From Thermocatellispora tengchongensis (lineage in GTDB: Bacteria > Actinomycetota > Actinomycetes > Streptosporangiales > Streptosporangiaceae): a DNA stretch of 64,000 bases. The stretch covers positions 121,313 through 185,312 of the forward strand of contig NZ_JACHGN010000023.1 of NCBI RefSeq assembly GCF_014202315.1, in the 5' to 3' direction. The position numbers and the translations under genes are program-made. Positions within the stretch are counted from its first letter, which is position 1; each line of letters opens with the position of its first letter. Below the pieces are notes generated by a model that worked only from the letters and a program-made list of their open reading frames with translations, had not been told where the DNA came from and made no database searches. Below, one piece after another: positions 51,455 through 59,069 of this stretch.

Positions 51455-52456
51455 TCAGCGGGTCTCGCCCAGCAGGCGCGCCAGCATCGCCTGCTGGCGG
51501 CGGACCTGCTCGACGCTGTCGACCGGGAAGGCGTCCTCGATGTGCCGCTGGCCCTCGTACTCGCTGGAGAGGTGGCCGTCGAAACCGCCCTCGACGAGGA
51601 CCGCGACGATCTCGTCGTACGGGATGCTGTACTCGACCCCGTCCTCGGTCATCTCGTAGAACTTGGCCTGGATGTGCCCGATGAGCGGCATGTGCGGCAG
51701 CATCGTCTTCGGCTCGGTCCAGATGTAGTGGGTCGCCTGGCGGGCCAGGCCGAACTCGACGGGGCCGCCGCCGCGGTAGTTGACGATGTCCATCAGGGCG
51801 TGGGTGTCGCCGTGGTCGTCGTAGGTCTTGACGATGTAGTCCACCAGGTCGGGGCGGGCCCCGTCGCGCAGCGCCCGGTCGCTCACCACCCGGGGGAACC
51901 GGCGTACGAAGGTGCCCGTGTCCGGCATCAGGCCGAGGGCCGGCGAGCCGGTGCGGTGCATCACCTCAAGGTGTTCCAGGATCCACGGATGCCCGTAGTG
52001 GAACGGGGCGTGCACCTCCAGCAGAAGGCGGACGCCGCGCTCCTCGGCGTAGGGCGCGGCGGCGGCCATGACCTCCGGCGGGAAGTTGATGGTCGCCTTG
52101 ACGATCGGCGCGCCGAGCCGCACCGCGACGTCGATGTCGCGGCGGACGGAGGCCACCTGCTCGTCGTGGCTCAGCCACCGGTCCGGGTGGAGCTTGGTGT
52201 CCAGGAACGCGTTGGTGGCCACGGGCGTCAGGCCGTACTTGTCCATCCAGCCGGACCACGTGTCGGCGAACTCGCCGGTGAGGTGGGGGAAGCCCGGGAT
52301 GGACTGCTCGGGGACGATCTCGATGCCCGGTGCGCCCGTCGCGGCGGTGGCGGCCACGCAGTCTTCGAGGGTCATCGTGCGCAGGAAGTACTCGTGCTGG
52401 TAGGAGTACAGGCTCACCGCGCGCCTGATCGTGTGCGGGACGGCTGGGGGCGTCAT
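51455..52456 (-). CDS. C-deglycosidase-like alpha subunit 3 (TIM barrel)
   Basis: Protein of 333 aa. Ligand candidates: Glu in LLLEVHAPFHYG, Asp in LMPDTGTFVRRF, His in IGHIQAKFYEMTEDG and Glu in HLSSEYEGQRHIED. The start AVSLYSYQHEYFLRTMTLED differs from alpha 1/2, with an extra NYRGGGPVEFGLARQAT insert before the His strand, so its substrate probably differs. First gene of the alpha3-beta3-oxidase operon; the promoter lies in the AT-rich gap to 52562. Confidence 0.85.
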   Translation of the reverse strand: MTPPAVPHTIRRAVSLYSYQHEYFLRTMTLEDCVAATAATGAPGIEIVPEQSIPGFPHLTGEFADTWSGWMDKYGLTPVATNAFLDTKLHPDRWLSHDEQVASVRRDIDVAVRLGAPIVKATINFPPEVMAAAAPYAEERGVRLLLEVHAPFHYGHPWILEHLEVMHRTGSPALGLMPDTGTFVRRFPRVVSDRALRDGARPDLVDYIVKTYDDHGDTHALMDIVNYRGGGPVEFGLARQATHYIWTEPKTMLPHMPLIGHIQAKFYEMTEDGVEYSIPYDEIVAVLVEGGFDGHLSSEYEGQRHIEDAFPVDSVEQVRRQQAMLARLLGETR

Positions 52457-52525
52457 GTGCTACTGGTCTCCTCTGGTCAGGAGTGGTCACGCCGGCAGCC
52501 CGCGGCATGCGGGCCCAGAATAACG

Positions 52526-52550
52526 GATTTAGAATTTTGATTATCGAATT
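52526..52550. promoter_or_regulatory. AT-rich promoter/operator region between alpha 3 and GH3 genes
   Basis: GATTTAGAAT (52526-52535) followed by TTGATTATCGAATT. It resembles GATTCAGAAT at 56722 upstream of the flavin reductase. Likely promoter of the alpha3-beta3-oxidase operon. Confidence 0.4.
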
Positions 52551-52562
52551 GTCCGGGCCCGG

Positions 52563-55046
52563 CTACAGCTCGACGGTCAGGCTGTGCGGCAGCTCCACCG
52601 AGGACCGGCCGGCCAGGATCTCGTGCCGGCCCGGGGCGACGGACCAGCCGCCGCCCGCGGTGTCCCAGCGGGCGAAGGCCCGCTCGTCCAGGAGGATCGC
52701 CACGTCGGCGCTCTCGCCCGGGTCCAGCCGCACACCGGCGAACCCGGCCAGCCGGACGTCACGCTCACCCGGTCCCCGGACGTACACCTGGACGACCTCC
52801 CGGCCGCGGCGCTCGCCGACGTTGGCCACGCTCACCGTGACCTCGACCCGTCCGTCCGCGGTCCGCTCGGCGCGCGCGTCGCGGTGCTCCCACCGGGTGT
52901 AGCCGAGGCCCTCGCCGAACGCGAAGCGCGGCCGCAGCCCCGAGCGCCGCAGGTGCCGGTAGCCGATGGGCTCCGTGGCGGTGTAGTCCAGGGCCAGATC
53001 GGCGTCCAGGCGCTCGCCCCACGTGGAGCGGTCCTCGTCCCGGCAGGGCACGCTGACCGGCATCCGGCCGGCGGGTTCCAGCTCGCCGTCCAGGACCGCG
53101 GCCAGCGCGGTCCCGAAGCCCTGTCCGGGCAGCCAGGCGAACAGCAGCCCGGCGACGTCGTCCGCCCAGGGCGCGTGCACCGGACGCCCGGCGTTGACCA
53201 CGACGACGGTGCGCGGGTTGACCGCGGCGACCTCGCGGATCAGCTCGGCCTGTTCCGCCGGGAGCGCCGAGGACGCCATGTCGCGGCTCTCCCTGGAGGT
53301 CTCCAGCACGTCTCCGACGACCAGCACCACGGCGTCGGCGCCGGCCGCGGCCTCCACCGCGCGCCGCAGCGCGCCCGGCGGCTCGGGCGGCAGGCAGCCG
53401 ACGGTCAGCGCCTGCACCCGGGCTCCGGGGGAGGTCATCTCGACCACGACGGTGACCGGTACGCCGGCGGTCAGCTCGGCCTCGCCCGGCGTCATCTCGG
53501 CACGGGCGACCTGCCCCATGACGTCGTCCACGGCCGGCGCGGGCCGGCGGGCGATCTCCGTACCGTCGATGTACAGCACCGTCTCCCCGGACCCGCCGGC
53601 GGCGAAGACGTGCCGGCCGTCCGTCTCCGGGGTGAAGACGGCGGTCAGCCGCAGCGACCCCGGCTCCGTCGTCGGCCCGGCGCCGGGGACCTCCCCGAAC
53701 CAGATGAAGGCGCTGTCGGCGCGGACCTCACCGAGCACCGGCGCGGCCGAGGCGCCGCGGAAGTGCTCCAGCAGCACGCCGGGCTCGCCGTCGGGGGTGG
53801 TGACCGGGAACGCGCCCAGCGGCTCCGGCCGGGTCCTGGGCACGCCCGGCTCGTACACCACCTCGCAGGTGCTCCCGAAGCGGTCGCGTACGGCCTCCCA
53901 CGGCGTGGCGGCGTGCCCGGCCGGGCGGACACGTCCGAAGGTCGCCCCCTGATAGCAGGGACGGGTGGCGTTCGGCCCGATGACGGCCAGCCGCCGCAGC
54001 CGCTCGGGCCGCAGCGGGAGCACCCGGCCCTCGTTCCGCACCAGCGTGAACGAGGCCGCGGCCGCGGCGGTCAGCACCGCCGGCGCCGCCTCGGCCGGCA
54101 CGTGCTCGCCCGGCGCGCTCACCTCGCGCCCGGACCCGGCGAGGGCGCCGACGCGCCGCGCCAGGCGGAGCAGCCGGATCACCGCGTCATCGACCCGCTC
54201 CTGCGGCAGCCGTCCGGCGGCCACCTCCTCGGCCAGCCGCTCCCCCAGGTAGATGGCCGGACCGGGCATCTCCAGGTCGAGACCGGCCAGCGCGGGGGCC
54301 AGCGTCTCCTTGACCGCGAAGTAGTCCGAGATCACCAGCCCGTCCCAGGCCCACTCGTCCTTGACGATCGAGATCAGGCCGGCGTGCGCGTTGCAGGCGA
54401 CGCCGTTGAGCCGGTTGTAGGCGGTCATCACCATCCAGGCGCCGGCGTCGCGCAGCGCCATCTCGAAGGGCCGCAGGTACACCTCGCGGAGGGTCGCCTC
54501 GTCCACCGTGGCGCTCATCCGCTGCCGCTCGGTCTCGGTGTCGTTGCACACGAGATGCTTGGGGCAGGACGCCACCCCCTGACTCTGCAGCCCGGCGACG
54601 AACGCCGCGCCGAGCCTCCCGGTCAGCAGCGGGTCCTCGGAGAACATCTCGAAGGTCCGCCCCGACAGACCCGTGCGGACCAGGTTGAGATTGGGGGCGT
54701 AGACGGCGGCGTAGCCCCGCCGTGCCGCCTCCGAGCCCAGGGCCAGGCCGACCGACCGTACGACGCCGGTGTCCCAGGTCGCGCCCAGGGCCGTGGCGCA
54801 GGGCAACAGCAGCGCGGTCTCCCGCTCGTCGAAGGTCGGGCTGACCAGGCCCAGCGGCCCGTCGCCCATCAGCATCGAGGACAGCCCCACCTCGGGGGCG
54901 GCCAGGGTGCTCCACCCGCTCTCTCCCGCGGTCAGCCGGGCCCGCCGCCGCGGGTCGAGCCGGGCGACGGCCGCGGCCGGCTCCCGCTCCGGCGTGCCGA
55001 CCTCCGCGTCTCCCGCCCCCGTCCGGGGCGTCGCCTGCGCCGTCAC
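52563..55046 (-). CDS. GH3 beta-glucosidase with PA14 insert
   Basis: Intracellular (no signal peptide) glycoside hydrolase of 827 aa. The (alpha/beta)8 domain carries CPKHLVCND (KH at 163-164) and the nucleophile Asp241 in GLVISDYFAV. The second domain follows (AAAASFTLVRNEGRVLPL), with a PA14 module inserted at about residues 415-555 (LLEHFRG ... VLYIDGTEIARR), and a fibronectin-III-like C-terminus (VANVGERRGREVVQVYV). Inserted PA14 modules often shape specificity for aryl glucosides. Co-translated with the LLM monooxygenase (ATGA), next to the C-glycoside genes. Confidence 0.94.
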   Translation of the reverse strand: MTAQATPRTGAGDAEVGTPEREPAAAVARLDPRRRARLTAGESGWSTLAAPEVGLSSMLMGDGPLGLVSPTFDERETALLLPCATALGATWDTGVVRSVGLALGSEAARRGYAAVYAPNLNLVRTGLSGRTFEMFSEDPLLTGRLGAAFVAGLQSQGVASCPKHLVCNDTETERQRMSATVDEATLREVYLRPFEMALRDAGAWMVMTAYNRLNGVACNAHAGLISIVKDEWAWDGLVISDYFAVKETLAPALAGLDLEMPGPAIYLGERLAEEVAAGRLPQERVDDAVIRLLRLARRVGALAGSGREVSAPGEHVPAEAAPAVLTAAAAASFTLVRNEGRVLPLRPERLRRLAVIGPNATRPCYQGATFGRVRPAGHAATPWEAVRDRFGSTCEVVYEPGVPRTRPEPLGAFPVTTPDGEPGVLLEHFRGASAAPVLGEVRADSAFIWFGEVPGAGPTTEPGSLRLTAVFTPETDGRHVFAAGGSGETVLYIDGTEIARRPAPAVDDVMGQVARAEMTPGEAELTAGVPVTVVVEMTSPGARVQALTVGCLPPEPPGALRRAVEAAAGADAVVLVVGDVLETSRESRDMASSALPAEQAELIREVAAVNPRTVVVVNAGRPVHAPWADDVAGLLFAWLPGQGFGTALAAVLDGELEPAGRMPVSVPCRDEDRSTWGERLDADLALDYTATEPIGYRHLRRSGLRPRFAFGEGLGYTRWEHRDARAERTADGRVEVTVSVANVGERRGREVVQVYVRGPGERDVRLAGFAGVRLDPGESADVAILLDERAFARWDTAGGGWSVAPGRHEILAGRSSVELPHSLTVEL

Positions 55047-56143
55047 TTCGACCGGAACCTCGGCATGACCTCCGCCGCGAACAGCTCAAGGGACCGCCTG
55101 CCCCATTCCCGGCGCGCCGGCGTGAGAGTGCCGCCGAGGAAGCCGCCGAGGACGTTGCCGATGCCCACGTCCGCGACCTCGCGCAACCGCTCGGTCACCG
55201 TCTCCGGGCTGCCCCACAGGCACCACGTCCGCTGCCAGCCGGGCTTGCGGGCGTCATGGACGGGCCCCAGCTCCACGCCGCTGAGCCGTTCGGCCGCCTT
55301 GTTGGCGGTGTGCTCCCGCTCCACGGCGGCCTGGTAGAGCTCGATGATCTGCTGGAACTCCTCCTCGGCCTGCTCGTCGGTCGGCGCGACGTGCACGTGC
55401 TGGTAGGTGTGGGTCGTCCAGGCCAGCGCCCGGGTCACCAGCTCCTCGGGGTGACCGGCCGCCTCCAGGGCCTCGCGGTACGCCGCGAAGTGCTTGCGCA
55501 GGTGGAGCAGGGGCTCGCCGTCGTCGAGCGCCGGCGGCGTGAACGCCGGGATGAAGGCGGGCTGGGCCTGCGCCGCCGCCCGCCGCGTGCTGGCGGGCCG
55601 CAGCGCCACCGCCATCATCTGGGGACCGCGCGCCGAGTACGGCGCCGGCACGATGCGGGAGACGACGGCGCCCTTGTAGTGGCCGTTGTCGAAGACGACC
55701 GGCTCGTCGTCCTGCCGCTTGGCCCACAGCCGCTCGGCGATCTCCAGGTTGGAGACCGAGAGCTGCTTGCTGTCCTGGTAGTTGACCCCCAGCCCGATCA
55801 TCTCCTCGGGCGTGGTCCCGCTCCCCGTGCCGACCAGGATCTTGCCGTCGGTCAACTGGTCGATCAGGTTGAGCCGCTCGGCGAAGCGGACCGGGTGGTG
55901 CAGGGGAACGGTCTGCACCGAGAACCCGAAGTGCAGCCGGGGCAGCTTCGCCGCGAGGTAGGCGGCGAACATCATCGGGTCGCTCGCCGGGGGCGCGTAG
56001 CCGGTGAAGTGGTGATCGGGCAGGAACACGGCGTCGAAACCGAGCCGCTCGGCGTCGACGGCATGCTCGATCATCGCCTGCATGACCGCGCGGTCCTCGT
56101 GGGGACCTGCGGAACGGGTGGTGAGAAAGGCGGAGAAGTGCAC
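55043..56143 (-). CDS. LLM-class flavin-dependent monooxygenase
   Basis: Luciferase-like TIM barrel of 366 aa (LFGVSV/bacterial luciferase alpha-like). Seen: AERLGFDAVFLPDHHFTGYA, FGFSVQTVPLHHPVRFAERL, LTDGKILVGTGSGTTPEE and C-terminal CLWGSPETVTERLREVADVG. Probably FMNH2-dependent, with the reductant supplied by the flavin reductase encoded 55 bp upstream. Operon order reductase, monooxygenase, GH3. The substrate may be the aglycone freed by the glucosidase; inferred. Confidence 0.91.
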   Translation of the reverse strand: MHFSAFLTTRSAGPHEDRAVMQAMIEHAVDAERLGFDAVFLPDHHFTGYAPPASDPMMFAAYLAAKLPRLHFGFSVQTVPLHHPVRFAERLNLIDQLTDGKILVGTGSGTTPEEMIGLGVNYQDSKQLSVSNLEIAERLWAKRQDDEPVVFDNGHYKGAVVSRIVPAPYSARGPQMMAVALRPASTRRAAAQAQPAFIPAFTPPALDDGEPLLHLRKHFAAYREALEAAGHPEELVTRALAWTTHTYQHVHVAPTDEQAEEEFQQIIELYQAAVEREHTANKAAERLSGVELGPVHDARKPGWQRTWCLWGSPETVTERLREVADVGIGNVLGGFLGGTLTPARREWGRRSLELFAAEVMPRFRSK

Positions 56144-56198
56144 TACGGCCCTCCTGGGTCGGCCCGGCGGGCACCGGGGGTCGAGGGGGAACGAGGGA

Positions 56199-56705
56199 TC
56201 AGCCGGGAGGGAGCGGGGCGCCGTACCCTCCGCGCCAGAACAGCAGCGGTGGCCGGGCCTCGGGAGAGACGCCCAGGTCGCGTACGCGGCCGAGGACCAT
56301 CTCGTGGTCGCCCGCGGGCAGGACCGTCTCGATGTCGCAGTCCACCCACAGGACCGCCCCCGCCAGCTTCGGACTGCCGGAAACCGCGTCGCCGGCGGCG
56401 TGCCGCTCGAACCGGTCCGGCGCCTTGGTGACGAAGGCGCGGCAGACGTCCTCCTGGTCCGCGGCCAGCACGTTGACGCAGAAGCTGCCCACCCGCCGGA
56501 TCCGAGGCCAGGAGGTGCTGGAGCGGTCCGGCAGGAAACCGACCAGCGGAGGCTCCAGCGACACGGAGGTGAAGGTCCCCACCACCATCGCCACCGGCGT
56601 GCCGTCGGCCTCGCGAGCGGTGATCACGGCGACGCCGGTCGGGTAATGGCGGAGCACTCCCCGGAAGTCGGTGGCCACCACGCCACCACCTCCCGAACCG
56701 GTCAT
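56199..56705 (-). CDS. flavin reductase family protein
   Basis: Flavin reductase-like FMN-binding protein of 168 aa: GVLRHYPTGVAVITAREADG, VGTFTSVSLEPPLVGFLPDRSS, RVGSFCVNVLAADQEDVCRA, AGDHEMVLGRVRDLGV. It uses NAD(P)H to reduce FMN/FAD for a partner monooxygenase, here the LLM protein downstream. Probable first gene of the three-gene operon; a perfect TCAGAAT/ATTCTGA palindrome lies just upstream. Confidence 0.92.
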   Translation of the reverse strand: MTGSGGGGVVATDFRGVLRHYPTGVAVITAREADGTPVAMVVGTFTSVSLEPPLVGFLPDRSSTSWPRIRRVGSFCVNVLAADQEDVCRAFVTKAPDRFERHAAGDAVSGSPKLAGAVLWVDCDIETVLPAGDHEMVLGRVRDLGVSPEARPPLLFWRGGYGAPLPPG

Positions 56706-56721
56706 GATCCCCTCCGGATCA

Positions 56722-56742
56722 GATTCAGAATATCAATTCTGA
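56722..56742. promoter_or_regulatory. operator TCAGAAT-N4-ATTCTGA
   Basis: Perfect 7-bp arms (56725-56731, 56736-56742) 20 bp upstream of the flavin reductase ATG. Likely bound by the TetR protein encoded next door. Confidence 0.6.
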
Positions 56743-56843
56743 TTAAACGGTAGAGGTCGGCCCTCCACGACGTCAACCCGCACAGGCGGCGATGTCAGAC
56801 CGTACGGCGTGATGTGCATCGGGCCGGCCCGGCCGGCTCCCGG

Positions 56844-57503
56844 TCAGGAGGGGGAGAGCAAGAAGGCCAAGCTCATCTTGGCCACGTCCTCGACCAGCGT
56901 GCCCAGGTTGCTGCCCTCGGCGGCCTCGGCCGCCACGTCGAGGGCGAGCGCGCGGGCCAGCACCGCGTAGACGGTGACGAAGCACGAGCCCGCCGCCCGG
57001 ACGGGGTCGGGATGGCGGATCTCGTCGCCCCGGGTGAGCAACAGCGCGGTGAACCGATCGTAGAGATCCTGGTAGGAGGCCTTGCCCGCGCTCGCCACCG
57101 CCGGATCGATCGCCCCGCGCTGCAGGAACGCGCCGAGCACGGCGCCGTTGCGTTCGAGCATGGCCGCCGTCTCCTTGACCAGCGACGGCAGGAGCTGGGC
57201 GAGCGGCAGCCCCGCCCACCGCTGCGGATCGGTCAGGGCGAGATGCTCCACGGCCATCCGCTCGTTGAACCGCTCCTGGGCGGCCCGGAGCAGGTCGTCG
57301 CGGCCATCGACCCGGGTGTAGATCGACCCGGTGGACACCCCGGAACGCCGGCTCACCTCGGTGATCGTGAACCCGCTGTACCCCTTCTCCGCGAGCAGTT
57401 CCAGAGCGGTGTCGAGGACCCGATCGAAGGACCGCTGACTACGTTCCTGAAGGGGAGCACGGACACCGTTCGCCGTCGAGGTTCGCCGCTTCCCAGTAGC
57501 CAC
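56844..57503 (-). CDS. TetR family transcriptional regulator
   Basis: Repressor of 219 aa. HTH: SFDRVLDTALELLAEKGYSG, then SRRSGVSTGSIYTRVDGRDDLL. The GTG at 57503 is the plausible start; no good ribosome-binding site is visible and codons upstream lack family sequence. It lies upstream of, and on the same strand as, the flavin reductase/LLM/GH3 operon with the palindrome at 56725 between them. Confidence 0.88.
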   Translation of the reverse strand: MATGKRRTSTANGVRAPLQERSQRSFDRVLDTALELLAEKGYSGFTITEVSRRSGVSTGSIYTRVDGRDDLLRAAQERFNERMAVEHLALTDPQRWAGLPLAQLLPSLVKETAAMLERNGAVLGAFLQRGAIDPAVASAGKASYQDLYDRFTALLLTRGDEIRHPDPVRAAGSCFVTVYAVLARALALDVAAEAAEGSNLGTLVEDVAKMSLAFLLSPS

Positions 57504-57679
57504 GGAGCCGATTCTACTGAAGCGCCGACGAAGCCCAGCTTGAGCGACGCCTGCCGGAGGCCGCGTCAGCCGCAGCCGGGCGGGCGGATTCCGGAGGGGC
57601 GGTCGCCGGGCGGGCAGCACGCCTGCAGCATCGCCTGCAGCTCGGTCAGCGCCTGGGCGAGTTCCAGCGCTCGTTCGCC

Positions 57680-57774
57680 TCCAACTCCCTGCGCGGCGTG
57701 CACCGCGACGCCCAGCACATCGCCGCCCCGATCGCCGCCCACGCGGGCGGAGCGCTGGCCGCCTACGGCCTGTG
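57680..57774 (+). other. unassigned C-terminal gene fragment in the TetR / rpmF gap
   Basis: In the 380-bp gap 57504-57883 one frame reads FASNSLRGVHRDAQHIAAPI and GGALAAYGL then stops. It looks protein-like in codon use but has no start and no family I recognise. It may be the tail of a lost gene. Otherwise the gap holds only a terminator. Confidence 0.25.
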
Positions 57775-57828
57775 ACCCGGGTTTCGCCGCCGAGCGGCGC
57801 CGACTCCGCGCCCCTGCACTGCCGCCGG

Positions 57829-57876
57829 GGTCACCGGGCACTCCGCGGGCCTGCCGCCCGCGGATGCCCGGTGACC
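57829..57876. terminator. 21-bp-stem hairpin after the ribosomal protein operon
   Basis: Arms 57829-57850 and 57856-57876 pair with one bulged C and a 5-base loop, 7 bp after the rpmF stop. Confidence 0.8.
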
Positions 57877-57883
57877 GAGGGCC

Positions 57884-58051
57884 TCATTCGATCGTGATCA
57901 GTCCTCGCTGGTAGGCGCGCACGAGGCGGCGCGGGACGCGCAGCTCCCGCCCGTTCACGACGATCGGGACCAGGTCGGGCGCGGCGGCCTTCCACTGGCT
58001 GCGGCGGTGCCGGGTGTTGCTGCGCGAGGTCCTGCGCTTGGGCACGGCCAT
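57884..58051 (-). CDS. rpmF: 50S ribosomal protein L32, zinc-free form
   Basis: 55 aa: [20 protein letters not shown] then [18 protein letters not shown]. The four zinc-ligand Cys of the classical L32 are absent (C-minus paralogue). It is last in a five-gene operon of alternative ribosomal proteins, starting 2 bp after the rpsN stop. Such forms replace zinc-containing copies under zinc starvation. Confidence 0.92.
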   Translation of the reverse strand: MAVPKRRTSRSNTRHRRSQWKAAAPDLVPIVVNGRELRVPRRLVRAYQRGLITIE

Positions 58052-58053
58052 GG

Positions 58054-58353
58054 CTACCAGCTCGCCTTCGTGACGCCGGGCAGCTCGCCGCGGTGGGCCA
58101 TCTCGCGGAAGCGGATGCGCGACAGGCCGAACCTGGTCAGATGCCCGCGGGGACGGCCGTCCACGGAGTCGCGGTTGCGTACGCGGGTGGCGCTGGCGTC
58201 GCGCGGCTGGCGGGACAGCGCCCGCACGGCCTGCGCCCGCTCCTCCGGAGTGCCGGTGCGGACGCGTTCCTTCAGCTCGGCCCGCCTCTCGGCGTAGCGC
58301 AGCACCACCGCCTTGCGCCGCTCGTTGGCCACGATCTTGCTCTTCTTGGCCAT
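58054..58353 (-). CDS. rpsN: 30S ribosomal protein S14, zinc-free long form
   Basis: 99 aa: [20 protein letters not shown] ... [20 protein letters not shown] ... [20 protein letters not shown]. The long form without the CxxC-x13-CxxC zinc site. Its ATG overlaps the rpmB stop by one base. Zur-regulated alternative S14 by context. Confidence 0.95.
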   Translation of the reverse strand: MAKKSKIVANERRKAVVLRYAERRAELKERVRTGTPEERAQAVRALSRQPRDASATRVRNRDSVDGRPRGHLTRFGLSRIRFREMAHRGELPGVTKASW

Positions 58354-58589
58354 CAGATCCGCTCCCCCCGCGCCCGCATCTGCGCGACCGCCCTGTCGAT
58401 GCCGATCCTGTCGATGGTCTTGATCGCCCGTGCGCTGAGCGTGAGCCGGACGTGGCGGCCCTCGCTCTGCAGCCAGTAGCGGCGCTGCTGCAGGTTGGGC
58501 TCCCAACGACGGCGGGTGCGGCGGTGGGAGTGGGAGACGTTGTTGCCGAAGACCGGCCTGACCCCGGTGAGCTGGCAGTACGCGGACAT
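58353..58589 (-). CDS. rpmB: 50S ribosomal protein L28, zinc-free form
   Basis: 78 aa: [20 protein letters not shown], then [20 protein letters not shown] and a [15 protein letters not shown] tail. Only one Cys remains of the usual ligand set. Overlaps the rpmE stop and rpsN start by one base each. Confidence 0.94.
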   Translation of the reverse strand: MSAYCQLTGVRPVFGNNVSHSHRRTRRRWEPNLQQRRYWLQSEGRHVRLTLSARAIKTIDRIGIDRAVAQMRARGERI

Positions 58590-58834
58590 CAGGTCCTTCC
58601 GTAGCGCTGGTTGAACCGCTCGACGCGGCCGGCGGTGTCCAGGACGCGGTTGCGCCCGGTGTAGAAGGGGTGGCTCGCCGAGGACACATCGACGTCCACG
58701 ACGGGATAGGTGTTGCCGTCGGTCCACTCGATCGTCTTGTCGCTGGTGATGGTGGACCGGGTGAGGAACGCGTAGCCCGCGCCGGGGTCGCGGAAGACGA
58801 CCGGGTGGTAGTCGGGGTGGATGCCCTTCCTCAT
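58589..58834 (-). CDS. rpmE: 50S ribosomal protein L31 type B
   Basis: 81 aa: [57 protein letters not shown]. Type B L31 lacks the CxxC zinc motif and is the form made when zinc is short. The ATG overlaps the rpmG stop. Confidence 0.95.
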   Translation of the reverse strand: MRKGIHPDYHPVVFRDPGAGYAFLTRSTITSDKTIEWTDGNTYPVVDVDVSSASHPFYTGRNRVLDTAGRVERFNQRYGRT

Positions 58835-58995
58835 CGTTCCTCCCGGAACAGCACGTGCCGGCGGATGGTCGGGTCGTACTTGCGCAGGGTGAGCCTGTCG
58901 GGGGTGTTCCTGCGGTTCTTCCTGGTGACGTAGGTGTATCCGGTGCCGGCCGTGGATCGCAGCTTGATCACGGGACGCACCTCGTTTCTGGCCAA
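58831..58995 (-). CDS. rpmG: 50S ribosomal protein L33, zinc-free form
   Basis: 54 aa starting at TTG (58995) with GGAAAGGAA upstream: [53 protein letters not shown]. No Cys, unlike zinc-binding L33. First gene of the operon, 40 bp from the Zur-like box. Confidence 0.94.
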   Translation of the reverse strand: MARNEVRPVIKLRSTAGTGYTYVTRKNRRNTPDRLTLRKYDPTIRRHVLFREER

Positions 58996-59035
58996 AGCGG
59001 GTTCCTTTCCGGTTGCGGAGCTGTGCCATGATAAC

Positions 59036-59048
59036 GAAAACGGTTTTC
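59036..59048. promoter_or_regulatory. Zur-like box GAAAAC-G-GTTTTC
   Basis: Perfect palindrome (59036-59041, 59043-59048) midway between rpmG and the divergent COG0523 gene. It matches the core of actinomycete Zur operators; one site can repress both directions when zinc is sufficient. Confidence 0.8.
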
Positions 59049-59069
59049 ATATCTACAACTGGAGGCTCA

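Noticed and set aside
52584..55337. 917-codon open frame on the plus strand
   Set aside because: Shadow of the GH3 gene on the opposite strand; composition is typical of antisense high-GC frames and it has no domain.
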